DNA of 48,197 bases from the IMG/VR virus record IMGVR_UViG_3300046455_000220, positions 1-48,197 of that record. The stretch is one strand, 5' to 3'. Both the position numbers and the translations under genes were made by a program. Source of the DNA: a virus. Of this stretch, positions 22,571 to 31,195 are shown in pieces. Under the pieces are notes generated by a model. The model was not told where the DNA came from, did no database searches, and was given only the letters and a program-made list of their open reading frames with translations. The stretch's first letter is position 1. The number at the start of each line of letters is the position of its first letter.

Positions 22571-22600
22571 TTGCGCGGGAAGGATCCCGCATGTTTTAAT
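22571..22600 (+). promoter_or_regulatory. Variant operator-promoter for gene 22654
   Basis: TTGCGC (22571-22576), 18 bp, TTTAAT (22595-22600). The palindrome is again different: GCGGGA-AGGA-TCCCGC (22575-22590). It overlaps the leader of the minus-strand gene at 22550, so expression in the two directions may interfere. Confidence 0.65.
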
Positions 22601-22653
22601 CAACGTGTCGCCCTAAGGGGGCGATGAACCCCGGCGGAAAAGGGATAAAGGAA

Positions 22654-22962
22654 ATGGGACAAGGATACGGACTAGTCGTTATGGACTGCGTCAACTGTCA
22701 CAATGTGCTTACCTTTATGGCGGAGAATGCGGATAGGATTATGGCAATGCCGATCCTGCCGGAAACCGGTTTGCCGGTAGACGTCCAAATGGTCAACGGT
22801 AAGCCCGTTCCTCGTGAGTTCACCGACGACGAATTGCAGCGTGCGCAGGGCAACAAAAAGCCTATGTGCCTTGACTGCGCAGAAAGGTCTGTACGGTCGA
22901 TGCGTGCCCGGGGGTTTATACCCCCGGAGATTGACCGTAGGGCGTACGACATTCCGGCCTAA
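22654..22962 (+). CDS. Zinc-ribbon-like protein (cassette 9)
   Basis: 102 aa from ATG 22654. CVNC near residue 15 and CLDC near residue 72 form a split four-Cys site; the C-terminus is basic (RSVRSMRARGF). No family named. Inserted between endolysin and holin-like genes on the opposite strand. Confidence 0.65.
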   Translation: MGQGYGLVVMDCVNCHNVLTFMAENADRIMAMPILPETGLPVDVQMVNGKPVPREFTDDELQRAQGNKKPMCLDCAERSVRSMRARGFIPPEIDRRAYDIPA

Positions 22963-22980
22963 GGACTAACCGCTAAGGGC

Positions 22981-23004
22981 AACCCCCCGCCTTAGCGGGG
23001 GGTT
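22981..23004 (+). terminator. Terminator fused to the next promoter
   Basis: AACCCCCCGC / GCGGGGGGTT stem; the final TT is the first two bases of the TTGCAC of the next promoter. Confidence 0.7.
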
Positions 23005-23031
23005 GCACACCCCTTAGGTGTGTGCTTTAAT
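23003..23031 (+). promoter_or_regulatory. Operator-promoter for gene 23072
   Basis: TTGCAC (23003-23008), 17 bp, TTTAAT (23026-23031); palindrome 23005-23025. Confidence 0.85.
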
Positions 23032-23071
23032 GGAGACACAAGCAAGGGGCACCAACGGAGGGGTTAGGGAA

Positions 23072-23314
23072 ATGCGTTTCGGAACCTCGCACGCACCGCA
23101 CCGGATAGATGCGATTCACCAGACCCTAGAGGGCAAGGTAAATCAGCAGGCTTACGAGGAATTCAACACCCCGGAGGAGGCCCGCAAAGGGCTTACCCGC
23201 ATGTATCGCGAGTATGACGCGGAAGTTTTGGGGGTTAGCGGGGACACTGAGTTGGTTTGGATGAACCTTTACGAAAACGGTGTCCTGACCGATCAACGTG
23301 TGGCGGAGTTTTAA
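23072..23314 (+). CDS. Unknown protein (cassette 10)
   Basis: 80 aa from ATG 23072 with GGAGGGG upstream. Contains QQAYEEFNTPEEARKGLTRM and VSGDTELVWMNLYENG; a small alpha/beta protein without a recognised family. Last plus-strand cassette before the late genes. Confidence 0.65.
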   Translation: MRFGTSHAPHRIDAIHQTLEGKVNQQAYEEFNTPEEARKGLTRMYREYDAEVLGVSGDTELVWMNLYENGVLTDQRVAEF

Positions 23315-23319
23315 AGGTT

Positions 23320-23344
23320 AGGGCCCCCGAAAGGGGGCCCTTTT
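23320..23344. terminator. Bidirectional terminator between cassette island and endolysin
   Basis: AGGGCCCCC-GAAA-GGGGGCCCT with TTTT on the plus strand; lies between convergent gene ends at 23314 and 23349. Confidence 0.8.
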
Positions 23345-23348
23345 CCTT

Positions 23349-24116
23349 TTAGCCCTTGTAACCCTTAAAGATTGCAGCCCACTGGGCCTTACCGCACACG
23401 GTGTCCGGTCGACCATGAGCCTGATACGCAGGGTGCGCAATCTGATAGGCCTTAACCGCAGCCTGGGTGCCCGTGCCGTACATCGGCCCCGGACCAGACT
23501 TGTAATAGCGCTTATAGCCTAGGGCAATTAGTCGCTTATCTAGGAGCGTGACATACGGGGAAGCCTTACCGGGGTAAAGCTTATCGAACCCGGGGAATGC
23601 CGGAACCTTTACAGGCTTAGTCACCTTACCGGGAAGGGTCGTCTTAACCGGTGCAGCCGGATAGGCCGGATAGCCGTAACCCAGGACCGTAGCGACCTTA
23701 CGGGGACGCGTCCGCTCATAGGCGCCATCACCATTAGACTGAGAACCGCCATTACCGCTAGAGGTATTACCCTCATAGGTAGTAATCGTGGTGTCCGTAA
23801 AGGACTTTACGATACCGACGTGATCGGCCAAACCGTCAACGTCCCAATCGTAAAAGACGATAGCGCCAACCTTAGGGGTCTCGCCCCACTGCTTACGGGC
23901 CTTAAACCAATTCACGTGCGCAGGGGTGTAAGCAAACTTGCCAACGGCCGCAGCGTTACCGGATTTGTCCGCGCAATAGGAAATGTACATGTCGCACCAC
24001 GGCTGAAAGTTCAGGCCGTACCACTTACCGAATACGGTGTTGTTATTCGGGCCCTCCTTATAGGCCTTATCGACCCAGGTTTCACACTCTGCCAGCATTG
24101 CCTTAACGCCAGACAT
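23349..24116 (-). CDS. Endolysin: CHAP-type amidase plus peptidoglycan-binding domain
   Basis: 255 aa from ATG 24116 (AAAGGAGTAGGT directly upstream). PWCDMYISYC carries the CHAP-type catalytic Cys, VGAIVFYDWDVDGLADHVGIV the His, and TYEGNTSSG the following segment. After a Pro/Lys linker the C-terminus (YVTLLDKRLIALGYKRYYKS ... TQAAVKAYQ) is a peptidoglycan-binding type 1 domain. Cuts host cell-wall peptide bonds at lysis. No signal peptide is visible, so it needs a holin. Confidence 0.9.
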   Translation of the reverse strand: MSGVKAMLAECETWVDKAYKEGPNNNTVFGKWYGLNFQPWCDMYISYCADKSGNAAAVGKFAYTPAHVNWFKARKQWGETPKVGAIVFYDWDVDGLADHVGIVKSFTDTTITTYEGNTSSGNGGSQSNGDGAYERTRPRKVATVLGYGYPAYPAAPVKTTLPGKVTKPVKVPAFPGFDKLYPGKASPYVTLLDKRLIALGYKRYYKSGPGPMYGTGTQAAVKAYQIAHPAYQAHGRPDTVCGKAQWAAIFKGYKG

Positions 24117-24149
24117 ACCTACTCCTTTCTTTTGGCATGAGAAAGGCCC

Positions 24150-24171
24150 CCACCAACCCGGTAGGGGCCTG
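24150..24171 (-). terminator. Hairpin between endolysin and upstream gene
   Basis: AGGCCCC...GGGGCCT stem in the 71-bp gap; moderate support. Confidence 0.45.
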
Positions 24172-24187
24172 AAAGCTTTCAAGGGGT

Positions 24188-24565
24188 CTAGGAGGCCCTG
24201 GAATCCTTGTCCGGGGCCGTCGTGCCGCCCCGTGTCTCTACGGCCCTTACGGGGCCGCTAGGCCCTCTGAGGGCCTCCATCACTTGCGCATGCTGGGACG
24301 TGATCAGAGTGGAGAGGTCATCTAGGGCCCGTTCCCCCGTCACGAGGGACCGGAGCATCCCGTTTTCCGCCTCCAGCCTTTCCACACGCGCGGTTAGGTC
24401 CCTAACCGTCGCCTCTAGCCTGTCGGCTCTAGTCTTTTCTGCCTCCGCGTTTTCCTTCCAGAGGCGGGCAGACTCCGTATCCGTTTCTGACCTAAGCCTT
24501 ACGAATGCGGTTCCCACCCCTATTAGGCCTCCGCATGCACCCAATACAAGGCCCACATAATCCAT
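24188..24565 (-). CDS. Membrane-anchored coiled-coil protein, lysis module
   Basis: 125 aa from ATG 24565. One N-terminal transmembrane segment (YVGLVLGACGGLIGVGTAFV) followed by a heptad-rich charged helix (about residues 35-75) and a flexible tail. Position directly upstream of the endolysin suggests a holin-like or spanin-like role. Family not recognised. Confidence 0.65.
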   Translation of the reverse strand: MDYVGLVLGACGGLIGVGTAFVRLRSETDTESARLWKENAEAEKTRADRLEATVRDLTARVERLEAENGMLRSLVTGERALDDLSTLITSQHAQVMEALRGPSGPVRAVETRGGTTAPDKDSRAS

Positions 24566-24585
24566 TGCCGGTATCCCCTCTAAAT

Positions 24586-27500
24586 CTAGTAAGGCGTCTT
24601 AGTGCCGAATGCATGCGGCACGGGGGTGCCGACGTTAAACACAGAAATAGTCGTGTTCCATTCGCAAGTTCCACCGGAGACATTTACAGTATGTGCAATT
24701 CTTTCGACCTGTAGATAAGCCGTTAGCCATGGGGCGTAATCGGGGAGATTCTTTAGAGTCAGAATTCCCAATAGGTCCATGCGCAGAATCTTTGCCGCCA
24801 TGCCGTAATTAGGCGTAAGGCTAAAAGATAGGTCGCTTAGCTGAACCTTAGGACGGTTGTAACCGTCATCACCATTCAGCAAATCGTTAACCTGTAGCTC
24901 AACGTTCGCCGTATTAGACAGGTTGCTTTCAAACGTCCACGGCCTCTTGCCGTAACGCTTAATGGACACGGTGTCAATATTCGTATAAACGTTACCGGTC
25001 TGTACGTGCGTACCCTCAACATAGTTGTAAATCCGAGTGATATCGGATTCATAAGTCCACCCAGGTTCCGGGGACTCCCCTAGGGAGATATCCACGACCG
25101 CACTATTACCAACCTTAGGCGTAGCGTTCAGGAGGCCCGCTACGGTCGCACGGTTGTACCAGGTAATACGGCCGTCCCTATTGGCGTACACAAAGCCCCT
25201 CAAGTCCCTTGCGGTGTCCTGGAGGACGCTAAGGGCGGAAGCATTCGTGAACGACCCAGGGTAAAGGTTGTAGCCCGTAACGGGCCCCGTGTCGCCATCA
25301 TAGGATCCGTAACGGGTGGCGTTAACGCCACGGGCGATATACCCGAGGGTGAATCCACCAGTCTTAGAGGGTGACTTTTCCCAGAAACGCGCATCCCACT
25401 TATCGGTAACATTCGTCTGGTTACTCGACGATAGCGAAAGATTCGATAGCTTCCCAACGTACTGCCAACGCATATATTGGAAAGCGGGATCCCAGGAAGC
25501 GCCTACATAATGTTCGTCCGGAATAGCCGTTGTGCCTGTAGGCGTAGTGGTTGATCCCAATAGGGAGCCGTCAACGTAAACGGAGATAGGCCGGGCGCCA
25601 TTGAACGCATTCGATACCGCACTACCGTTAATGAGGATGTGATGGGGGTTCCCATCAAAGAGAGTGCCTCTCGTCTTTTGGACAAGATAGCCGGTACTGA
25701 TGTGCCCCCAACGCGTGTAAATGTAGTCGCCGTTAGCGTCGCCATAACACGACACGAGGTGAGTACTAGCACCATCGGAATAACGGGACCCGGCAAACAC
25801 GCCGTAATGCGTGCCGTTAGCCGGACGCGACCCGGAGGGAATGTTAATCCAGAACGATAGCTGGAAACCGGTGTCCACTTGCCCGCGATCATTCTTCCAG
25901 TAGGGGCTAGTCACTACCCAAGGTTCTCCCGACATTCCAATAAATGAACCGTTAGTAGAGACCGCAGGGGCGCCGAATTGGACGCATGTACCGTCATTCG
26001 CGCCACCAACAAAACCGGCCACACCAAACGTGACGGTGACCCCGCCATTCGCGGAATTGGCGATAACGCCACCGCCTAGGTTCGAGTTTCTGGCGTCAAT
26101 GGCCCTAGTAGATCCTGCCGGATCATCCAACGGCAGATAAGAGACCAGGTTGGGATCCCCCAACACGCTAGCCTTAACCGGGGAAGGGAAAATGGTATCC
26201 GAGAATATTCGGAAGTCATCGGAGGCGTAAACCTCCACCTCCTGATTCCCGTAAACGGAATAGGTGGCCGAAGACCACTTTTCCGCATACCCGTTAAACA
26301 CTGGCTCAACACCATCACCGTAAGCGTAATCCAGGGGGTTAGTGTTGTAGGTGACATCCTGAATTTGGAGACCCATTAGCTCAAAAGCGAAATCGGAAGG
26401 GACACTCTGGGATAGGACATGTTCCCCGAAAAAGAACGAGATACGGAAATCATTGGAACTGTAATCCGCAGGGACAACGTGGGTTTGGTCGACCCTAAAC
26501 CACGATCCATCCGTGGGGGCCCAGCTAACGTTACCGGCAACCCATCCGTTACCGGTGGTGCGGTCCATTGCTTCCGCCCTCATGACTCCCGCAGGGGGAA
26601 TACCAACCGTGGTATCCGCCCTAACCCAATACCTGACGCGGTATGCGCGTCCACCGTAAATGGGGGTTTGGGCATACAGGTAATTTTGACCTACCTCGGT
26701 TCCGGTAACCGCGTTAGCGGTGGCCTTATTCATCTTAATGCGAAACGACGTATTTCCAGCATCGGCCGTAGGGGGGTTAGAAACGTTCTGGTAAGAGTAT
26801 GTCCACCAGAGTTCCCCAGCGGGCCCTAGCGTCCGCTCATAGCGTCCGTTAGGCGCGTACGCCTCTTCCCCCATCACAGGGGAAGCTATCCAGCGGGGAA
26901 GGAGGTTACCGCCCATGACGGAGTGAACCTTTACCCGCCTATTCGGCACAACCTTATTCTTGTATGCCGCGTAATACGAGTCGTAAATGACGTAAGGGTC
27001 ATTGTTGTTAAGGTGACATTCCTCAAGAAGGAAGTTAGTTGCCGTGGTCCCGGTACGGTTAGTGAAGCGCACCTTTACCGAATAGGAATCAGCCGGAACC
27101 TCTGTAGTGAAAGTATAGCTAGTCGCCGTGGTGTCGCTATTAACGTCCGCGTAAGCGAAGATAGGTATGGAGTGATTGAGACTGTTGTTAGCGTTGTAGA
27201 AGTCGAGATACGGGCGAATAGTTAGGCCCGCATCGCCGGAAGAAAACTTCCTAAACTTGAAAGTACCCACCAAACGAGTAGTGGGACTTACCGCGATAGT
27301 CGGCATGGTCACGAGGGAAAGACTCGTCCCTCCTAGGGTGGGCATCGTAACCTTAAGGGTTGACTTACCCGTTGAGGGAAGGACGTAATTCGCGAGCGTC
27401 ACACCATTAGACGCGGTAAACGCGCTAGTGACGGAGGGGTTAACGACGTTAGAGGCGTACAGTTCGAACCCCGCCGCGTTAATGCGGTCGGGGGTAAAAC

Positions 27501-27687
27501 GTCCATCCGTATTATCCATTGTCATAGAGATGGTGCCCGTTTCGAACTGATCTAGCTGAGACGACCGACCCCGGTTAGTGTTGAAAGACTTAACCCACGG
27601 GGTCACATCGGAGTATGCGGGAGTGTCGCTAATCTCCGATTCAAAAGCGACCGCAGCATCAAAGGAAAGCCTTACATTACTTACCAT
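24586..27687 (-). CDS. Large tail protein with LamG-like domain
   Basis: 1033 aa from ATG 27687. The N-terminal part (QLDQFETGTISMTMDNTDGRF) resembles phage distal tail/baseplate proteins; the middle has galactose-binding-like beta domains, and residues about 510-720 (LVSYLPLDDPAGSTRA ... FQLSFWINIPSG ... YVDGSLLGS) form a LamG/concanavalin-type jellyroll that often binds sugars. Follows the tape measure, so it is a tail-tip protein probably contacting the host surface. Confidence 0.8.
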   Translation of the reverse strand: MVSNVRLSFDAAVAFESEISDTPAYSDVTPWVKSFNTNRGRSSQLDQFETGTISMTMDNTDGRFTPDRINAAGFELYASNVVNPSVTSAFTASNGVTLANYVLPSTGKSTLKVTMPTLGGTSLSLVTMPTIAVSPTTRLVGTFKFRKFSSGDAGLTIRPYLDFYNANNSLNHSIPIFAYADVNSDTTATSYTFTTEVPADSYSVKVRFTNRTGTTATNFLLEECHLNNNDPYVIYDSYYAAYKNKVVPNRRVKVHSVMGGNLLPRWIASPVMGEEAYAPNGRYERTLGPAGELWWTYSYQNVSNPPTADAGNTSFRIKMNKATANAVTGTEVGQNYLYAQTPIYGGRAYRVRYWVRADTTVGIPPAGVMRAEAMDRTTGNGWVAGNVSWAPTDGSWFRVDQTHVVPADYSSNDFRISFFFGEHVLSQSVPSDFAFELMGLQIQDVTYNTNPLDYAYGDGVEPVFNGYAEKWSSATYSVYGNQEVEVYASDDFRIFSDTIFPSPVKASVLGDPNLVSYLPLDDPAGSTRAIDARNSNLGGGVIANSANGGVTVTFGVAGFVGGANDGTCVQFGAPAVSTNGSFIGMSGEPWVVTSPYWKNDRGQVDTGFQLSFWINIPSGSRPANGTHYGVFAGSRYSDGASTHLVSCYGDANGDYIYTRWGHISTGYLVQKTRGTLFDGNPHHILINGSAVSNAFNGARPISVYVDGSLLGSTTTPTGTTAIPDEHYVGASWDPAFQYMRWQYVGKLSNLSLSSSNQTNVTDKWDARFWEKSPSKTGGFTLGYIARGVNATRYGSYDGDTGPVTGYNLYPGSFTNASALSVLQDTARDLRGFVYANRDGRITWYNRATVAGLLNATPKVGNSAVVDISLGESPEPGWTYESDITRIYNYVEGTHVQTGNVYTNIDTVSIKRYGKRPWTFESNLSNTANVELQVNDLLNGDDGYNRPKVQLSDLSFSLTPNYGMAAKILRMDLLGILTLKNLPDYAPWLTAYLQVERIAHTVNVSGGTCEWNTTISVFNVGTPVPHAFGTKTPY

Positions 27688-27718
27688 AGGGTTAGGGGAC
27701 CGGCCCCGCCCCTAAGGG

Positions 27719-30700
27719 CTAAAGGCCGGTCTTTCCTCCATTTCTCTTACCGATACGGATAATCTCGTCACGCACATTGGTGGCAATAGCCTTAGCTAGG
27801 TCCCTTTCCGCCGTGACGTGTCCGGCAACGTGGACATGCACAATAGGTTGTGCAGCCTGCCATTGGTTGTTTCGGACGTACGCAGCATCGGACCCGGACG
27901 CGTTAGCGGCGGCCGTAGCCCTCTCCAGTGAGTGAGCCTTGTCCGCAGCCTTAGCCACCCCTCGCGCCTCATGTAGGGCCCCCGCAGCGACCGCGCGAGC
28001 GAAGGATCCACCGACTATGGCGGCCTCACGGATACGGCGCTGCACGGCGCCTAGGAAGCCATCGGCTGTAAAGTCACCAATCTTTGCCATGACACGGCTA
28101 GGCGACTTAATGCCCAGGGCCTTACGGATAGCCTTTTCCATGGCCTTAGCGATATCGAGCATCACTTTTTCAATGCTCTTCTTTTGCTTCTTAATGCCAG
28201 CAATCAAACCCTTAGCCGCGTTAATGCCATTGTCGTACATGGCCTTAGAAGCGACATCCCCCGCCTTAGTGGCGGCGGCGGCTAGCTGCTTTTGCTGGTC
28301 GTTAATGGCCTTAATCTGTTCCGGGGTTCCGGAAGCAAGGGCCGCCGCAGCCTCCGACCCACCGTCAACACCTTGTTGGACGATTTGGTCAATAAGGGAA
28401 GTAGAAACACCCTTAGCCTTTAGCTTCGCAATGTTGGCGGCGAATTGCTTAGCCTTAGCCGCAGCATCCTTTAGCTTATCGAAAATGGACCCGATAGAAA
28501 CGGTCGAGCCATCATCGTTGGACAAGAAACCAGCGGAGCCAAGAATGTTACTCTTGACGTTGGCCGCATATTCAGCCTTAGCGTTTCGGAGGTCAGAAAG
28601 CTTAGTCTCTGCCGCCTTAAGGCGTGCCGCGATTTTGTCGCGAGTCTTAGCAAGACCCAAAAGCTTCTTATTGTCCTTAGAAACAAGGTCGCTAAGGTGT
28701 TGCAGAGACTTTCTAGTCTTACCCGTGGAACCCCTCATAGCCTTGTGAATGGCGTCGGCAACCTTCTTAGCGGTGGCGTGAACCTTGGCATAGGTGCCAG
28801 TCAAACCGACGACTAGACCGATGCCCGCCCACTTACCTAGCTCCTTAGTGACACGGGAGGGCGAGTTAATTCCGAGTACCTTTTGAATAGTCTTAGGGAT
28901 ATGGTCCTTAACAAACCCGGTTACCTTACCGGCGATCCAGCCACCGAGGTCAGTAATACCGTTAGCTAGACCACGTACAATATCGCCACCGATACTGTAC
29001 ATGCCCTTAACGATTCCCTTTGCCGATTCGGTAACAGCATTCCAGACGCCCTTAGCTGCGGCGACAATAGAATCCTTAAGGCCGGAAATGACATCCTTTA
29101 TGCCTTGCCACGTCTTTTTCCAGTTAAGCGTTAGGATTCCGGAGGCAATTTCAAAGACACCTTGGATAACCTTAAAGACGCCCTTAATGATTTTCATCGC
29201 GGCGCCGAAATCGCTTGACGCTACGCGCTTTATCGTCCCACCGAATTTCGACCAAAGATAGCCAGAAACCTTAACTAGCGTCTTTATGTAGTCGCCAATA
29301 AAAGTCATTACCGTTCCCACGGTCTTAGCAACCTGGGTAATGACCGGCTTAATCTTCGGTATTTGGTCCCTAAACCACGGCATGAATTGCGTCTTAACGA
29401 AATTCACTGCACCACCCATAGCGGTTTTTACACCGCTCATGGCACTATTGAAACCGGACTGCAATGGGGCCATGGCCCCTTGCCCGCTCTTAGCCTTATC
29501 GAACAGTCCACCGAGGTAGCCGGTAGCCGCGTGAATCGCAGGGCCGAAATGCGTACTCAAGTACGTGGAAGCCTTGCTAATAGCCGGAATGGCATAGGTG
29601 CCTAGGGCCTGAACGAACCCTTCCGTAATCTTCCGCTTGAATACGTCAATACGAGTAGAGGCGTTATCTCGTACGGTGTCGCCCATCTTCTTAGCGGCGC
29701 CACCAACCTTGCCCAACGTGTCGACGGCCTTACTCGGATCCATTGCATAAAGTGCGTCGCCTAGGTCCTCTGCCTGGGTACCAAATAGCGCAACGGCCGT
29801 TTGGGAACGCTTAACAGGATCCTTGATATCCTTTAGCTTTTGCAGAGTCTTAGAAAGTCCCTCGGATGCCTTTTTGCCACCCTTAGCGATTTGCTCGGAC
29901 ATCTTCTTACCGTCAAGCCCCAGGGACTTGAATCCCTGGGAAGTAAGCTTAGAGCCGTCCACGGCCCTAATGGAGAATTCCTTTAGGGCATCTGCGGCAA
30001 GATCAGAGCTACGGGCACCGCCCTTAATAGCCTGGGACATGAGGCCCATAGACGTAGCACCGTCAAGACCCAACTTCTTAAACTGGACACCATACTCGTT
30101 ATAGGTGTCCATAAGGTCACCGGCCTTATCCGCACCGGTCTGGAAACCGCGAGTAATAACGTCGAATGCTTCATCTGCATTCTTGGCTAGGCCAGTCCTC
30201 ATCATCTGAGAAACGGCGTTAGTGACGCCGCCTAGATCCTGGTCAAAAACCTTAGAAACATCCTGGGCCTTAGTGGCAATGCTCTGTAGTTGCTCCTCTG
30301 ATGCGTCGGGCGGAAGAATACCCGATTGCATCGTTGCCTTAATGGCCTCTGTAGCGTCCTCAAACGTGTCAGAGATGCCGTTAGCGTAAAGGCTACCGGC
30401 GACGTGTCCGGCTTGCTTAGCGACCTTATCGGAGGCCCCCAATTGGGCCTGTAGCTTATCGGTGGCCTTATCCTGGTCCATGGCTTCGTTGATGCCAGCC
30501 ATGAGGGCCGCCCCTGCGGCCGTGGCTATGCCAGCCACCCCCGCTAGGAGGGCGGGGCCCTTAGACAGGAACCCCGATACAAGGCCCCCACCGCCTCCCT
30601 GTCCGGCTTGCTGGCCAGCCTGGGCCATGCTGTCGGCAGACTGCCCAACGGACTGCCCCAATTGCTGTAGGGCATTCATCGCGTCGGATGCGTCACCCGT

Positions 30701-30736
30701 GATTGTGATAGATAGGTTTTGGTTACTGCCCGACAC
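27719..30736 (-). CDS. Tape measure protein
   Basis: 1005 aa from GTG 30736 with AGGAGG upstream. Gln/Ala/Gly-rich start, central hydrophobic segments (LLAGVAGIATAAGAALMAG near residue 60), long Lys/Ala helices and repeated KSPSRV segments. Sets tail length in siphophages; about 1000 residues would suggest a tail of around 150 nm by the usual 1.5 angstrom per residue rule. It lies right after the frameshifted chaperone gene. Confidence 0.95.
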   Translation of the reverse strand: MSGSNQNLSITITGDASDAMNALQQLGQSVGQSADSMAQAGQQAGQGGGGGLVSGFLSKGPALLAGVAGIATAAGAALMAGINEAMDQDKATDKLQAQLGASDKVAKQAGHVAGSLYANGISDTFEDATEAIKATMQSGILPPDASEEQLQSIATKAQDVSKVFDQDLGGVTNAVSQMMRTGLAKNADEAFDVITRGFQTGADKAGDLMDTYNEYGVQFKKLGLDGATSMGLMSQAIKGGARSSDLAADALKEFSIRAVDGSKLTSQGFKSLGLDGKKMSEQIAKGGKKASEGLSKTLQKLKDIKDPVKRSQTAVALFGTQAEDLGDALYAMDPSKAVDTLGKVGGAAKKMGDTVRDNASTRIDVFKRKITEGFVQALGTYAIPAISKASTYLSTHFGPAIHAATGYLGGLFDKAKSGQGAMAPLQSGFNSAMSGVKTAMGGAVNFVKTQFMPWFRDQIPKIKPVITQVAKTVGTVMTFIGDYIKTLVKVSGYLWSKFGGTIKRVASSDFGAAMKIIKGVFKVIQGVFEIASGILTLNWKKTWQGIKDVISGLKDSIVAAAKGVWNAVTESAKGIVKGMYSIGGDIVRGLANGITDLGGWIAGKVTGFVKDHIPKTIQKVLGINSPSRVTKELGKWAGIGLVVGLTGTYAKVHATAKKVADAIHKAMRGSTGKTRKSLQHLSDLVSKDNKKLLGLAKTRDKIAARLKAAETKLSDLRNAKAEYAANVKSNILGSAGFLSNDDGSTVSIGSIFDKLKDAAAKAKQFAANIAKLKAKGVSTSLIDQIVQQGVDGGSEAAAALASGTPEQIKAINDQQKQLAAAATKAGDVASKAMYDNGINAAKGLIAGIKKQKKSIEKVMLDIAKAMEKAIRKALGIKSPSRVMAKIGDFTADGFLGAVQRRIREAAIVGGSFARAVAAGALHEARGVAKAADKAHSLERATAAANASGSDAAYVRNNQWQAAQPIVHVHVAGHVTAERDLAKAIATNVRDEIIRIGKRNGGKTGL

Positions 30737-30738
30737 GT

Positions 30739-31172
30739 TTATGCCCTCCTGTTAACCTCCTGCCGGTGTTCCTCAAAAGCGTTGAACACGTCCAGTGGCA
30801 TGCGCATTAGTTCCTCATACGAAATCCCGTAGAACTTGCAAAAAGACGCATAGCCCTTAAGGATTCCTAGTCTTTTGGGTCGTCCTCCGGGGACTCCACC
30901 TCAAGTTCAACCGCAGGGATGTTGAAAGCGTCCTCATACGTAAAGGCGGAATCCTCCTTACGCTTAAGGAGCCAAACAAGGGCGATAAGGTGCCCGGGGT
31001 CAACGTCCGTATCCTTAACCGGACGGCCCCGAGAATCCTTAACCACCTCGCCCGTATCAGGGTCCTTCTTAACTCGCGCGGTAAAAGCATCCTGGACGCT
31101 AACGCCAGTCTTGTCCTTGAAAAGGAACATGTCACCGAGCGTAAGACTCTTGGGATCAAAAATAACCTTCAT
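30739..31172 (-). CDS. Tail assembly chaperone G-T fusion (-1 frameshift product)
   Basis: Translation of the 101-aa chaperone (30867-31172) meets a slippery heptamer C-CCA-AAA at 30879-30873, in the correct phase, two codons before its TAG. A -1 shift continues in a frame open to TAA at 30739, adding about 44 residues (ILKGYASFCKFYGISYEEL). This is the G/GT arrangement conserved in siphophages; both products fold the tape measure. Confidence 0.85.
30867..31172 (-). CDS. Tail assembly chaperone (G-like)
   Basis: 101 aa from ATG 31172. Charged helical protein (DAFTARVKKDPDTGEVVKDS, PGHLIALVWLLKRKEDSAF) with an acidic C-terminus ESPEDDPKD. It is identified by its location between tail tube and tape measure and by the slippery site at its end. 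Confidence 0.85.
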   Translation of the reverse strand: MKVIFDPKSLTLGDMFLFKDKTGVSVQDAFTARVKKDPDTGEVVKDSRGRPVKDTDVDPGHLIALVWLLKRKEDSAFTYEDAFNIPAVELEVESPEDDPKD

Positions 31173-31195
31173 AATGGTTCCTACTCCATTTCTGA

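Noticed and set aside
17671-23031. The regularly spaced palindromes as a CRISPR array
   Set aside because: Spacing is uneven and filled with genes, repeats are palindromic promoters, and no cas gene is present.
27939-28748. 269-aa plus-strand frame
   Set aside because: Exact antisense of the tape measure gene; Ala/Ser-rich composition is the mirror of its Ala/Lys-rich codons.
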